64,000 nucleotides of DNA from Bacteroidota bacterium (lineage in GTDB: Bacteria; Bacteroidota; Bacteroidia; Chitinophagales; Chitinophagaceae), in contig JAFAEM010000036.1 of assembly GCA_023424015.1 (NCBI GenBank), forward strand, positions 48,735-112,734. Direction: 5' to 3'. A program made the translations under genes and the position numbers. The notes beneath the pieces are model-generated. The model ran no database searches, was not told where the DNA came from, and saw nothing but the letters and a program-made list of their open reading frames with translations. Every line of letters starts with the position of its first letter. The first letter of the stretch is position 1. Positions 1 to 8,037 of this stretch are shown piece after piece.

Positions 1-664
1 TCTTGAAATCAACCAGGGCCATGCGTATCGGAACACCATTTTCAAGGTAACGCAACTGTTCCAATTTTTCTGCCTGTTCCAATACCGAAGCCGGCCACTG
101 CGTGAAATTAAGTAAGGCTTCTTTTCGAAATCCATATACACCAATATGGAGATAATGGGCTGTATGGATACTTGTATTGGCAACATGAGGTATTACACTA
201 CGACTAAAATATAAAGCATCATTGTTTTTGTTTACCACCACTTTTACAGAACTGGTTTTTGATACGTCTTCATCCGCTGTAAATTTCCGCATCAGGGAGC
301 CTACCATTACCGAGGGATCATCAAACAAATGGACAAGCCTGGCCAGGGGTTCTTTCTGAATAAATGGCTCATCGCCCTGTACATTGATGATCACATCCAC
401 ATCGAGTTCTTCAGCTGCCTCTGCAATACGGTCGCTCCCGCTTTCATGTGGTCGTTTACTCATCATTGCCACGCCGCCCTGAGACATGATCTCGTTGTAT
501 ATGATATCGCTGTCAGTTACAACGATCACCTTATCAAAAAGCTGGGTGGCCACCGTAGCATCATAGGTGTGACTAATCACGGTTTTGTTACCCAGTATCT
601 GCATCAATTTAGCTGGAAACCGCGAAGCAGCGTAGCGGGCGGGAATCATGGCAATTTTTTTCAT
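1..664 (-). CDS. kdsB: 3-deoxy-manno-octulosonate cytidylyltransferase (3' end outside the window)
   Basis: This enzyme activates Kdo with CTP to give CMP-Kdo for lipid A core assembly in the cytoplasm. Translating the minus strand from the ATG at 662-664 gives an N-terminus with the nucleotidyltransferase signature MIPARYAASRFPAKL at residues 6-20, and further on the NVQGDEPF motif that binds nucleotide and metal. About 221 codons are present. The family is normally about 245-250 residues, so only the C-terminal tail is missing past base 1. The start lies 9 bp after the stop of the desaturase-family gene, so the two may be co-transcribed, but a TAnnTTTG promoter element at 669-676 suggests kdsB also has its own start site. 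Identification is secure. Confidence 0.95.
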   Translation of the reverse strand, partial: MKKIAMIPARYAASRFPAKLMQILGNKTVISHTYDATVATQLFDKVIVVTDSDIIYNEIMSQGGVAMMSKRPHESGSDRIAEAAEELDVDVIINVQGDEPFIQKEPLARLVHLFDDPSVMVGSLMRKFTADEDVSKTSSVKVVVNKNNDALYFSRSVIPHVANTSIHTAHYLHIGVYGFRKEALLNFTQWPASVLEQAEKLEQLRYLENGVPIRMALVDFK

Positions 665-668
665 GCTG

Positions 669-676
669 CAAAACTA
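669..676 (-). promoter_or_regulatory. Putative Bacteroidota -7 promoter element of kdsB
   Basis: On the minus strand this reads TAGTTTTG, a full match to TAnnTTTG, four bases before the kdsB ATG. It overlaps the stop codon of the upstream gene. Transcription from it would start at or just before the start codon, giving an almost leaderless mRNA. No clear -33 TTTG was assigned. Confidence 0.4.
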
Positions 677-1498
677 GGAATCCAGTTTCTGAAATGGCTT
701 TTTAAGGAGAGAAATAAAGTCTTCGTCTTTCTCATTGGGATAGTACCGGTCGAGACCGTAGCGGATATCCTTTGTGTCCAGTTTCATGAAAGTTCCCAAC
801 AGGCGGTCCCAAATGGAAAAGACAGCTCCGTAGTTGCTGTCCGTAAATGGCTGTTTCCAGTGATGATGGACCTTGTGCATATTGGGAGAAACAATTACAT
901 AACTCAGGATGCTGTCCAGCCTTTTTGGCAGGCTGATATTAGCATGTGTAAAGGCTGTGGTAAGGACGACCAGCGTTTGATAGATCATCACACTATACAC
1001 AGGCGCACCGGAAACAAAGATCAGCAACAGGAAAAAAACACCCCTGAGCAGACTATCACCGGGGTGATGGCGCAGTCCGGTAGTTACATCTACATTATTA
1101 TCGCTATGATGTATAAGATGAAAACGCCAAAGCACACTTACTTTATGCATGACCAGGTGTACCAGCCAGCTGCTGAAATCCAGTGCCAACACGCCAATTA
1201 GTATTGACATGCCAATACCTGCATTGAACCAGTAAACCATACCGAAGTTCTGGTGCATACACCAGTCAGACAACTTTACAATAAGTATAGCCAGCAGGGT
1301 ATGTATGACCAGGTGGAGGAGTGTAAACCCAAAGTTTACGACTGCATGTTTAAACTTTGTTTTTTTGTAGCGCAGGGGCAGCAGGGGAATAGCCCCCTCA
1401 ATGATCCAAAAAATGAGAAGACCACCAACCAGGATCGCCATGCGCTCCAGCGGTCTTTCTTCCAGCGTTGAAAAATAGCTAACCAGATTTTCCCACAT
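674..1498 (-). CDS. Sterol desaturase / fatty acid hydroxylase family membrane protein
   Basis: A 274-residue integral membrane di-iron enzyme of the fatty acid hydroxylase superfamily. The histidine clusters are visible: HxxxH at 114-118, HxxHH at 127-131, a further His pair at 144-145, and HxxHHH at 208-213. Hydrophobic segments lie at about residues 19-42, 55-75, 93-112 and 150-182. Such enzymes hydroxylate or desaturate lipids using O2, and the substrate cannot be read from the sequence. The gene sits just upstream of kdsB, but a link to Kdo-lipid A is only positional. The start is the ATG at 1496-1498, which leaves a normal N-terminal helix. Family call is secure; specific function is unknown. 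Confidence 0.85.
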   Translation of the reverse strand: MWENLVSYFSTLEERPLERMAILVGGLLIFWIIEGAIPLLPLRYKKTKFKHAVVNFGFTLLHLVIHTLLAILIVKLSDWCMHQNFGMVYWFNAGIGMSILIGVLALDFSSWLVHLVMHKVSVLWRFHLIHHSDNNVDVTTGLRHHPGDSLLRGVFFLLLIFVSGAPVYSVMIYQTLVVLTTAFTHANISLPKRLDSILSYVIVSPNMHKVHHHWKQPFTDSNYGAVFSIWDRLLGTFMKLDTKDIRYGLDRYYPNEKDEDFISLLKKPFQKLDS

Positions 1499-1578
1499 AC
1501 GTCCCGGTTTCCGGATTATTCAGAAATTGTAAATTACTAAAAAATAGACTAAGTATCCTGGAGGAAAATGCGGGTGTA

Positions 1579-1812
1579 TCAGCTATCGGTTTGAACGTCC
1601 GGGTCAAAGCCCTGGACTATTTCCCTGGCGCGTTCCAACTGGCTCTCGGCTACCATGAGTTTGATGCCACCAATGGCATTGGAAAGAAAAGGATCGATAG
1701 TAACGCTATATTCATCTTGCAGATAACAATTGATATACTCATCCTTCAATCTCCCCAATAAAATGTGGGCCGGAATATAGTTGTCAAAGGAACAAAGCAC
1801 TACATATTTCAT
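1579..1812 (-). CDS. DUF2007-type small protein (putative signal-transducing protein)
   Basis: A 77-residue soluble protein. It has the compact layout of DUF2007 domains: an N-terminal strand with VLCSFDN, a helix containing AHILLGRLKDE, a middle segment around GGIKLMV, and a C-terminal helix with the acidic end FDPD. The family resembles PII-like or ACT-like folds and its role is not established. It lies downstream of dnaN in the same direction but is separated from it by a strong terminator, so it is probably transcribed separately or only by read-through. Confidence 0.7.
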   Translation of the reverse strand: MKYVVLCSFDNYIPAHILLGRLKDEYINCYLQDEYSVTIDPFLSNAIGGIKLMVAESQLERAREIVQGFDPDVQTDS

Positions 1813-1826
1813 CTCACCTGGTTAAA

Positions 1827-1853
1827 ATAAAAAAGCTCTCTACACAGAGAGCT
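1827..1853 (-). terminator. Rho-independent terminator after dnaN
   Basis: A 7-bp perfect stem (AGCTCTC at 1834-1840 with GAGAGCT at 1847-1853) and a 6-nt loop. On the minus strand it is followed directly by a run of T (1827-1833). It lies 28 bp beyond the dnaN stop codon. Confidence 0.8.
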
Positions 1854-1880
1854 CAAAGTTCCTGATAAAAAAAATATCAT

Positions 1881-2996
1881 TTATTGATTTAACATCAGCG
1901 GCATCACCAACATCAGCATTTCTTCATTCTCATCCTGGTCAACAGGCTTTATAAGACCTGCCTTGGTAGGCGTAGATAATTCAATGTTTACTTCATCGCT
2001 ATCGGCTGCAGATAACATTTCGATCAGAAATTTGGCATTGAACGCTATCACCAGGTCTTCACCATTGTACTGACATACCATTCTTTCCGTTCCTTCAAAG
2101 CTGAAATCAACATCCTGCGCGGCGAGTTGAAGTTCACTGCCGCTGATACTCAGGGCCACCTGGTTGGTACTTTTATTACTAAAAATGCTGACCCTGCGTA
2201 GCGCACTCTGGAAATCATTTTTATTAACAGTCAGCCGGTATGGGTTATCGGTTGGTATGACTACTTTATAATCCGGGAAACGCGCATCTATCAGGCGACA
2301 ACTCATTTGAGTTGTACCGTGTGTTACAAAAAGGTGGTTGCTGTTATAACTGATCGTCAGTTCATCCTCATTAAAAGGTATGGCTGATTTCAACAGGTTG
2401 AGCGGCTTGCGGGGGACGATAAAGCTGTCGGTTTTGGGACAGGATACGTCTTTGCGTTTATAACGTACCAGCCTGTGGGCATCCGTAGCGACACATTGCA
2501 TACCTTTTTTATCAAGTTCGAAATAAACGCCTGTCATCGCAGGACGCAGATCGTCATTACTGGTTGCAAATAATGTTTTATTGATAGAAGTGATCAGCGC
2601 AGCTGCCGTGAGTTGGAAGGTTGTAGTATCGTCTGCAGCCGGTGCTTTGGGGAAGTTGTCCGGATTTTCTCCCATCACTTTATACTTACCGTTGTCACTA
2701 GTGATCTCGATACCAAAGTTTTTATCAATATTGAATGAAAGCGGCTGATCAGGAATATTCTTCAATGAATCCAACAGGATCTTTGCAGGAATACAAACCC
2801 GCCCGCTATCTTTCGCTTCAATATCGAGCTGTATCCTCATTACTGTTTCCAGGTCCGTAGCTACTACCGTGAGCTTACTTTTTTCGATTTCGAATAAAAA
2901 ATCCTCGAGAATGGGTAATACAGTATTAGCGTTGATCACACCGGCTATATGCTGCAGTTGTTTCAGTAAAGTGGACGAGCTTACGATAAATTTCAT
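1881..2996 (-). CDS. dnaN: DNA polymerase III subunit beta (sliding clamp)
   Basis: The 371-residue ring-forming clamp tethers DNA polymerase III to DNA. The whole protein matches the family in length and layout: MKFIVSSSTLLKQLQ at the N-terminus, three repeated clamp domains, the conserved RPAMTGVYFE stretch, GTTQMSCRLIDARFPDY in the middle, and a C-terminus ending MPLMLNQ. The start is the ATG at 2994-2996. An in-frame TTG six bases upstream is less likely. A dnaA gene is not next to it; the divergent neighbour is recX. A single consensus DnaA box lies in the 142-bp divergent spacer, and a terminator follows the gene. Confidence 0.97.
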   Translation of the reverse strand: MKFIVSSSTLLKQLQHIAGVINANTVLPILEDFLFEIEKSKLTVVATDLETVMRIQLDIEAKDSGRVCIPAKILLDSLKNIPDQPLSFNIDKNFGIEITSDNGKYKVMGENPDNFPKAPAADDTTTFQLTAAALITSINKTLFATSNDDLRPAMTGVYFELDKKGMQCVATDAHRLVRYKRKDVSCPKTDSFIVPRKPLNLLKSAIPFNEDELTISYNSNHLFVTHGTTQMSCRLIDARFPDYKVVIPTDNPYRLTVNKNDFQSALRRVSIFSNKSTNQVALSISGSELQLAAQDVDFSFEGTERMVCQYNGEDLVIAFNAKFLIEMLSAADSDEVNIELSTPTKAGLIKPVDQDENEEMLMLVMPLMLNQ

Positions 2997-3120
2997 ATAC
3001 AAAATTGAATGTGGCGAAACTACTGATTTTTAATATATCGTCAATATTCAGCTACCCCCAGTTTGACCACCCACTGCAGGGAATTGACCCGATATTCTTT
3101 TATTAACTTGCCGGCGGTAA

Positions 3121-3129
3121 TTATCCACA
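3121..3129 (+). promoter_or_regulatory. Consensus DnaA box between dnaN and recX
   Basis: TTATCCACA is an exact match to the DnaA box consensus and lies 9 bp before the recX ATG. It is single, with no second box or AT-rich unwinding region around it, so it does not make an origin. The same 9-mer also occurs inside the dinB gene near 28030, so chance is a real possibility. Confidence 0.3.
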
Positions 3130-3138
3130 GTTTCAGTC

Positions 3139-3624
3139 ATGGCAACCTATAAAAAGCAGCTAAGTCCCGAACAGGCCCTTCAAAAACTCAGGCACTACTG
3201 TGGTTACCAGGAACGCTGTCACAGGGAGGTGACGGATAAATTGTATAGCCTCGGCGTCCGGAAAAATGATCAGGGTGAGATCATCGCTTCCCTGATCAGC
3301 GACGGTTACCTCAACGAGGAACGATTTGCCCGGGCCTTTGCCGGTGGAAAATTTCGGGTGAATGGATGGGGCCGGGTTAAGATAAAATACGCCCTAAAGC
3401 AAAAGCAGGTCAGTGAATATTGCATCCGGAAAGCACTGTCAGAAATAAAAGAGCAGGATTACCTTGACAAACTTCAAAAAATCACCGCGGAAAAATTTGC
3501 ATCGCTAAAAGGAGAGCAATACCTGGTTCGCAGGAAAAAGACAGCTGATTTCCTGATTCAACGCGGATTTGAGCCAAACCTGGCAGAAGCTGCTATTAGC
3601 ATGATCACTAAAAAGGATGAGTGA
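3139..3624 (+). CDS. recX: Regulatory protein RecX
   Basis: A 161-residue modulator of the RecA recombinase. It has the usual tandem three-helix repeats: a first repeat with ALQKLRHYCGYQERCHREV, the LISDGYLNEERFARAF block at about residues 53-70, the FRVNGWGRVKIKYALKQKQV block, and a C-terminal repeat with FLIQRGFEPNLAEAAI. Length is typical. The gene is divergent from dnaN and stands alone; recA is not in the window. The start is the ATG at 3139. Confidence 0.93.
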   Translation: MATYKKQLSPEQALQKLRHYCGYQERCHREVTDKLYSLGVRKNDQGEIIASLISDGYLNEERFARAFAGGKFRVNGWGRVKIKYALKQKQVSEYCIRKALSEIKEQDYLDKLQKITAEKFASLKGEQYLVRRKKTADFLIQRGFEPNLAEAAISMITKKDE

Positions 3625-3683
3625 GCCTCCAACACCGGGGGTTCGGCTTATCTTTATAATCGTGTAATCTTTAAAAAGTCGAA

Positions 3684-4502
3684 ATGAACCAGTCCCTGGC
3701 GATCAGCCTTATCCAAAGTCATCTCCATTGGGAGGACAAAGAAGCCAACCTTCGCATGTTTGAGGAAAAGATCGTCGGCATGGTTGAGAGAACGGAAGTG
3801 GTTTTTTTGCCCGAAATGTTTAGCACCGGGTTTAGCATGAATCCCTCCCTGCTCGCAGAAACAATGGATGGCGAAACTGTAAACTGGATGAAACGAATAT
3901 CAGCCAAAAGGAAAATCATCCTCGCAGGCAGTCTGATCATCCAGGAAAATGATCAATTCTACAATCGTCTGATTTGGACCTTACCAAACGGCCGGTTAGG
4001 CATATACGATAAACGGCACCGGTTTGCCTACGCCGGCGAGGACCAGCACTATACATCCGGTCATAAGCGGCTTATCTCATCTGTGAATGGGTGGAAATTT
4101 AATATGCAGATATGTTATGATCTGAGATTTCCCGTATGGGCGCGACAACAATTGACCGCGGGAGCGCCAGAGTTTGATGTGCTGGTTTATGTTGCCAACT
4201 GGCCAGATAAGAGAATACTTGCCTGGAAAACACTATTGCAGGCAAGGGCGATAGAAAATCAATGCTACGTGGTAGGTGTAAACAGGGTTGGCAAAGATGG
4301 AAATGATATCAGCTATAATGGCAACAGCATGGTTGTAAACCCGATGGGTGAAATCCTGTACAATAAGGAAAATGATGAAGATGTTTTTACCATAACCCTC
4401 TCACGCGAAAGACTTGAGGAGACCAGGCAAAGATTTCCTTTTTGGAAAGACGCCGACCGGTTTTTAATTATGGATGATGACGGGATGCCAACTATGGATT
4501 GA
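3684..4502 (+). CDS. Omega-amidase YafV family (nitrilase superfamily)
   Basis: A 272-residue carbon-nitrogen hydrolase. The catalytic triad is visible: E44 in FLPEMFSTGF, K110 in YDKRHRFAYAGE, and C144 in ICYDLRFPVW. The FSTGFSMNPS and GEDQHYTSG stretches are characteristic of YafV/Nit2-like omega-amidases, which hydrolyse alpha-ketoglutaramate or alpha-ketosuccinamate in methionine-salvage or glutamine-transamination repair. The stop overlaps the 3' end of the convergent S41 protease gene by 11 bp. It follows recX by about 60 bp and may be co-transcribed with it. Confidence 0.9.
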   Translation: MNQSLAISLIQSHLHWEDKEANLRMFEEKIVGMVERTEVVFLPEMFSTGFSMNPSLLAETMDGETVNWMKRISAKRKIILAGSLIIQENDQFYNRLIWTLPNGRLGIYDKRHRFAYAGEDQHYTSGHKRLISSVNGWKFNMQICYDLRFPVWARQQLTAGAPEFDVLVYVANWPDKRILAWKTLLQARAIENQCYVVGVNRVGKDGNDISYNGNSMVVNPMGEILYNKENDEDVFTITLSRERLEETRQRFPFWKDADRFLIMDDDGMPTMD

Positions 4503-6012
4503 TCCGGCTCTGCCCGGTTTCTTTATCTCTTCTGATCAACTCCATGGCGGTTTCAAGTTTATAATCGATCCCACGCATGATCGCTTCTATCGTAGGCTTG
4601 GATATGATTTCCGGTTGTATGCCTTTACCGGTTTTGGGATAATCCTTATCAATCACCAGTCGAAACAGTGGTAAGCGAAACCTCACCCTTGTTTCAGGCA
4701 ATGTAACATCAGGGATTAGCCAGGCAGAATTTCCATAAGCGCCGCCACCGGTTTCCTCTCCTACAATGGTTACATTATCCTGTTTTTTTAAGGTCCCTGC
4801 GAATAAAGTGGTAGCTGAAAATGAATTTCCACCAGTAAGGATATACACTTTCCCATCATAGTGATTTCTTTTCTTTGGCTTGAACAGTGTTTTTTCAAAA
4901 TACCTGAAATGGTAATTTCCATCAGATTTCCGGCGCGTGAAAAAAGTCATGAACAGGCGGTTGAAGAAATCATTTTTGATATAACGGCTGTATTTTTTTC
5001 TTTTTGCGATCGCGTACAATGAGTCGGCAACTTTAAAGCGATGATCGGAAATATACCGCGTCAGAAAAGTGGAATTGGTGACGCTGCCGCCACCATTAGC
5101 CCTGACGTCGATGATGAGGTGACCGATTTCATTCTTTCTCAAATTCTTAAATGAACGTCTGAAAAAACCTTTCAACCCATAACCACGTCCGAAAGAGTTC
5201 AGGTCCATCATGGCAGTATGATTGACCGAATCGATTTTTAACAGCCGGACCGAATTCTTGCGGATCATTCTTCTTTCCCTGCGTGAAGGCTGAGGCACGC
5301 TTCTGATAGCCCGGATGGCCGCCCTGCTGGCGGTGTCGGACAGGGGACGGTAAGTTTTTAATGCCGTATGTCTTGTTTGCCCGGTGCTGTCGACATACTC
5401 AATATTGTAAACTGGTGCGTTACCGAATATAGAGGTGTAAAGCGAACCAAAATAACCGCGATTACTCAGGGCCTGGTATTTATGTGTGGTATTGTAGCCA
5501 TCGGTCGAAATATATTTGAACAGGGTATCCACGATCGTTGCAAAAGGCTGTCCGTTGATACTATTGATAACAGTACCTCTTTTCAGCGGACTTGTACGGT
5601 CGAGGTTTGCCGTTACCACTGCGGTATCGTCCCAGATCTTCAAACTGAGCGGAAACAACCTCGACCCGCGGGTAGTATCTACGAAACGCGAATACCGTCT
5701 GGAAGCCCGAACCGATGTATGACCGCAGTTGATCTTTGAAGTGACCCAAACCAGTACCCTTCGAAACTGCTGCTCGGTCAAGGAATCCGAAAGTTGTGAT
5801 CGACCAATTTCGAAATAATGGTCCATGCTGTCTTTTTCCTGGTACCAGTAAAGACTTGGATGCGCTTCTTCAAGAATCTGACGGTAGATGGAATAATCCT
5901 TCAGCAATTTTTCAGGCGGGTATTTTTTGGCGGGTGAAAACGCGGACTTACCTACGCTACAACTCGTCAACATCAACAACCCGATACTGTAAAAAAGGTC
6001 ACGCATCTTCAT
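4492..6012 (-). CDS. S41 family peptidase, lipoprotein
   Basis: A 506-residue tail-specific-protease-like enzyme. A lipoprotein signal peptide ends in LTSC with Cys18 as the lipidated residue, so it is probably attached to the cell envelope. A weak PDZ-like stretch (INSINGQPFATIVDTLF) lies at about residues 145-165. The S41 core follows with LIIDVRANGGGS and TGGNSFSATT, the nucleophile serine being near residue 400, then GEETGGGAYGNS. Length and arrangement fit secreted S41 peptidases of Bacteroidota rather than the shorter CtpA. The substrate is unknown. Its 3' end overlaps the omega-amidase gene. Confidence 0.87.
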   Translation of the reverse strand: MKMRDLFYSIGLLMLTSCSVGKSAFSPAKKYPPEKLLKDYSIYRQILEEAHPSLYWYQEKDSMDHYFEIGRSQLSDSLTEQQFRRVLVWVTSKINCGHTSVRASRRYSRFVDTTRGSRLFPLSLKIWDDTAVVTANLDRTSPLKRGTVINSINGQPFATIVDTLFKYISTDGYNTTHKYQALSNRGYFGSLYTSIFGNAPVYNIEYVDSTGQTRHTALKTYRPLSDTASRAAIRAIRSVPQPSRRERRMIRKNSVRLLKIDSVNHTAMMDLNSFGRGYGLKGFFRRSFKNLRKNEIGHLIIDVRANGGGSVTNSTFLTRYISDHRFKVADSLYAIAKRKKYSRYIKNDFFNRLFMTFFTRRKSDGNYHFRYFEKTLFKPKKRNHYDGKVYILTGGNSFSATTLFAGTLKKQDNVTIVGEETGGGAYGNSAWLIPDVTLPETRVRFRLPLFRLVIDKDYPKTGKGIQPEIISKPTIEAIMRGIDYKLETAMELIRRDKETGQSRINP

Positions 6013-6078
6013 GTCATCAAAAATAATACTCGGCAGCCAGATGTGCCAGCCGCCAACCTGTTATGGCAGTCTTAATTT

Positions 6079-7110
6079 CTAGGATTTCAGGTGCGTCCAG
6101 CCCTGGGCAGTGATGGGATGTCTGCTACCCCCTTTTGTTAGGATGGAGGCCTTCTGCTCCGGCTCGGTCATATAGCCGATCACGCTGATCTGTTCGTTGA
6201 GGACGATCTTATCATAGTCGTCCTGCGACAAGGTGAATAATAGTTCATAATCCTCACCACCACTCAGGGCGCAGGCAGTGGGGTCTATCTGGAATTTGTA
6301 TGCCGCGGCTTTCATTTCCTCTGCGATCGGGATCTTTTCTTCGTAAAGTACACAACCCAGGTTGCTTTGTTTGCAGATATGAAGAATGTCGGAGCTCAGG
6401 CCATCGCTCACATCCATCATAGACGTAGGTGTGATATCGGCATCTGAGAAGAATTCTACAATGTCCTTCCTGGCTTCCGGTTTCAAAAGTTTACCGATCA
6501 CATACGACTCACCTTCAAGGTCGGGCTGTACACCGGGGCTTTCTACAAATATCTTTTTCTCCCTTTCCATAAACAGCAAACCAACATAGGCGGCACCGAG
6601 ATCGCCACTTACACAAAGGAGATCTCCTTTTTTTGCCGTACTTCTTTTCACAAACTTATCTGGCGCCACTTCCCCGATTGCGGTCACCGAAATGATAAAT
6701 CCTTTTTGAGAAGAGCTGGTATCGCCACCAATCAGGTCGACGCCATAGGTGCTGCATGCGGCATAAACGCCCTCGTAAAACTCATCCAATGCTTCCACGC
6801 TGAAGCGATTGCTGATACCGATCGACAGGGTGACCTGAGTCGGTATGGCATTCATGGCGTAGATATCACTCAGGTTAACCACCACGCTTTTGTAACCCAG
6901 GTGTTTCAAAGGTGTGTACATCAGGTCAAAATGTACACCTTCAATCAACAGGTCGGTTGTGATCACGGTTTGTTTTCCAAAATGGTCGATCACTGCGGCA
7001 TCATCACCCACACCAACCAGTGATGAGGCGTTTTGCAGCTCAATATTTTTGGTCAGATGATCGATCAGCCCAAACTCTCCCAGGGTTGCTATTTCTGTGC
7101 GTTGTTCCAT
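6079..7110 (-). CDS. thiL: Thiamine-monophosphate kinase
   Basis: ThiL phosphorylates thiamine monophosphate to thiamine diphosphate, the last step of cofactor synthesis. The 343-residue protein shows the PurM/AIRS-like family motifs: GEFGLIDHL at the N-terminus, GVGDDAAVI at about 34-42, SIGISNRFSVE, GGDTSSS, MMDVSDGLSSDI, and GGEDYELLFTL. Length matches the family. No TPP riboswitch is recognisable upstream. It runs in the same direction as the inositol-phosphatase gene 41 bp upstream, so a two-gene operon is likely. Confidence 0.96.
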   Translation of the reverse strand: MEQRTEIATLGEFGLIDHLTKNIELQNASSLVGVGDDAAVIDHFGKQTVITTDLLIEGVHFDLMYTPLKHLGYKSVVVNLSDIYAMNAIPTQVTLSIGISNRFSVEALDEFYEGVYAACSTYGVDLIGGDTSSSQKGFIISVTAIGEVAPDKFVKRSTAKKGDLLCVSGDLGAAYVGLLFMEREKKIFVESPGVQPDLEGESYVIGKLLKPEARKDIVEFFSDADITPTSMMDVSDGLSSDILHICKQSNLGCVLYEEKIPIAEEMKAAAYKFQIDPTACALSGGEDYELLFTLSQDDYDKIVLNEQISVIGYMTEPEQKASILTKGGSRHPITAQGWTHLKS

Positions 7111-7151
7111 AGTGATATTATTATAGGCTTTTTGTGTTAAACAGTCTTCGA

Positions 7152-7931
7152 TTAAAGATTTTTTTCATTGTTGATCACTTTCAGCAGATCATCATGCACT
7201 TTGCCATTGGTGGCGAGAATCCGGTGCTGGTAGTGCGAAAAAGGCGCGCCTGTAAAATCTGTAACCTTACCACCGGCTTCTTCCACGATTAAAAAACCTG
7301 CAGCGCTGTCCCAGGTTTCGAGTTTATGTTCATAAAACCCATCAAAGCGTCCGGCTGCAACCCAGCAAAGATCAATCGCTGCCGAACCCAGCCGCCTGAC
7401 TGGTACGCCCTTCCTGATGAACCGTTCAAAAACCTCCAGCGGCCCATTGGGCATGTCCAGGTATGTGTAAGGAAACCCGGTGACCAGGCATGCATTGATG
7501 GCGTTTTCCTGGGTACTCACCTTAATGGGTTTGTCATTCAGTGTCGCACCTTTACCTTTTTCAGCTACAAAAAGCTCATTAAGGTGGGGATTATAAACAG
7601 CGCCGAGGATGATCTCGCCTTCGTGTTCGACCGCTATCGATACACAGTTAAGCGGAATGCCATGCGCAAAGTTGATAGTGCCATCGATAGGGTCGATGAT
7701 CCACTTGTATTTTGATTCCTGTACGATCTTGCCGGCTTCTTCACTCAGGATATAATGGTCCGGGTATTTCGTCCTGATCACCGAAATGATCGCTTTTTCG
7801 GAAGCATGATCAGCGTCTGTGACGGGATTATTAATGCCTTCTTTGTTCGTTACTTTGAATTCGTTGTTGAAAAAACGAAGTATTTCAGCGGCGCCTGCCC
7901 GGGCGGCTTCAATAAGGGTATTTTTAAGCAT
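7152..7931 (-). CDS. suhB: Inositol monophosphatase family protein
   Basis: A 259-residue Mg-dependent phosphatase. Family motifs are present: an EEAG site (LSEEAG), DPIDGTINFAHG (metal binding), and WDSAAGFLIVEEAGG near the C-terminus (the usual WDxAAG). It hydrolyses myo-inositol phosphate or related sugar phosphates, and in some bacteria SuhB also acts in rRNA transcription. An open frame continues 44 codons upstream, but the ATG at 7929-7931 is chosen. It opens with the normal family N-terminus, and a promoter element TATCTTTG at 7935-7942 lies just before it. Confidence 0.9.
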   Translation of the reverse strand: MLKNTLIEAARAGAAEILRFFNNEFKVTNKEGINNPVTDADHASEKAIISVIRTKYPDHYILSEEAGKIVQESKYKWIIDPIDGTINFAHGIPLNCVSIAVEHEGEIILGAVYNPHLNELFVAEKGKGATLNDKPIKVSTQENAINACLVTGFPYTYLDMPNGPLEVFERFIRKGVPVRRLGSAAIDLCWVAAGRFDGFYEHKLETWDSAAGFLIVEEAGGKVTDFTGAPFSHYQHRILATNGKVHDDLLKVINNEKNL

Positions 7932-7934
7932 ATG

Positions 7935-7942
7935 CAAAGATA
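7935..7942 (-). promoter_or_regulatory. -7 promoter element of the suhB-thiL unit
   Basis: On the minus strand TATCTTTG is a full TAnnTTTG match, three bases before the suhB ATG. A TTG about 23 bp further upstream (7966-7968) could be the -33 element. Transcription would begin at about the start codon, implying a leaderless or nearly leaderless message. This placement also supports the chosen start. Confidence 0.45.
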
Positions 7943-7999
7943 AGAAGCGCAATGTGCCCGGTCCACAACAATAAATACTCCCGGCTATTCCAGAACTAC

Positions 8000-8007
8000 T
8001 ATTTTTG
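8000..8007 (+). promoter_or_regulatory. -7 promoter element of the GT2 fusion gene
   Basis: TATTTTTG matches TAnnTTTG and lies 30 bp before the chosen ATG at 8038. An alternative upstream start at 8005 would fall inside this element, which argues against it. Confidence 0.35.
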
Positions 8008-8037
8008 AGCCATTCATTGGATATTTCGGATGCCTGT

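Noticed and set aside
329..1201. Long plus-strand open frame of 290 codons opposite kdsB and the desaturase-family gene
   Set aside because: It lies in the antisense of two genes with clear family motifs, has no recognisable domain and crosses both gene ends, so it is a shadow frame.
2997..3002. An in-frame TTG start for dnaN two codons upstream of the ATG
   Set aside because: The ATG at 2996 gives the canonical N-terminus MKFIVSS; a TTG start adds residues not typical of the family.
3003..3138. Origin of replication at the dnaN-recX spacer
   Set aside because: Only one DnaA box, no cluster and no AT-rich unwinding stretch; dnaA is not adjacent.
6079..7151. TPP riboswitch upstream of thiL
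   Set aside because: The 41-bp gap before thiL and the divergent spacer before suhB contain no THI-box-like CTGAGA or related conserved blocks.
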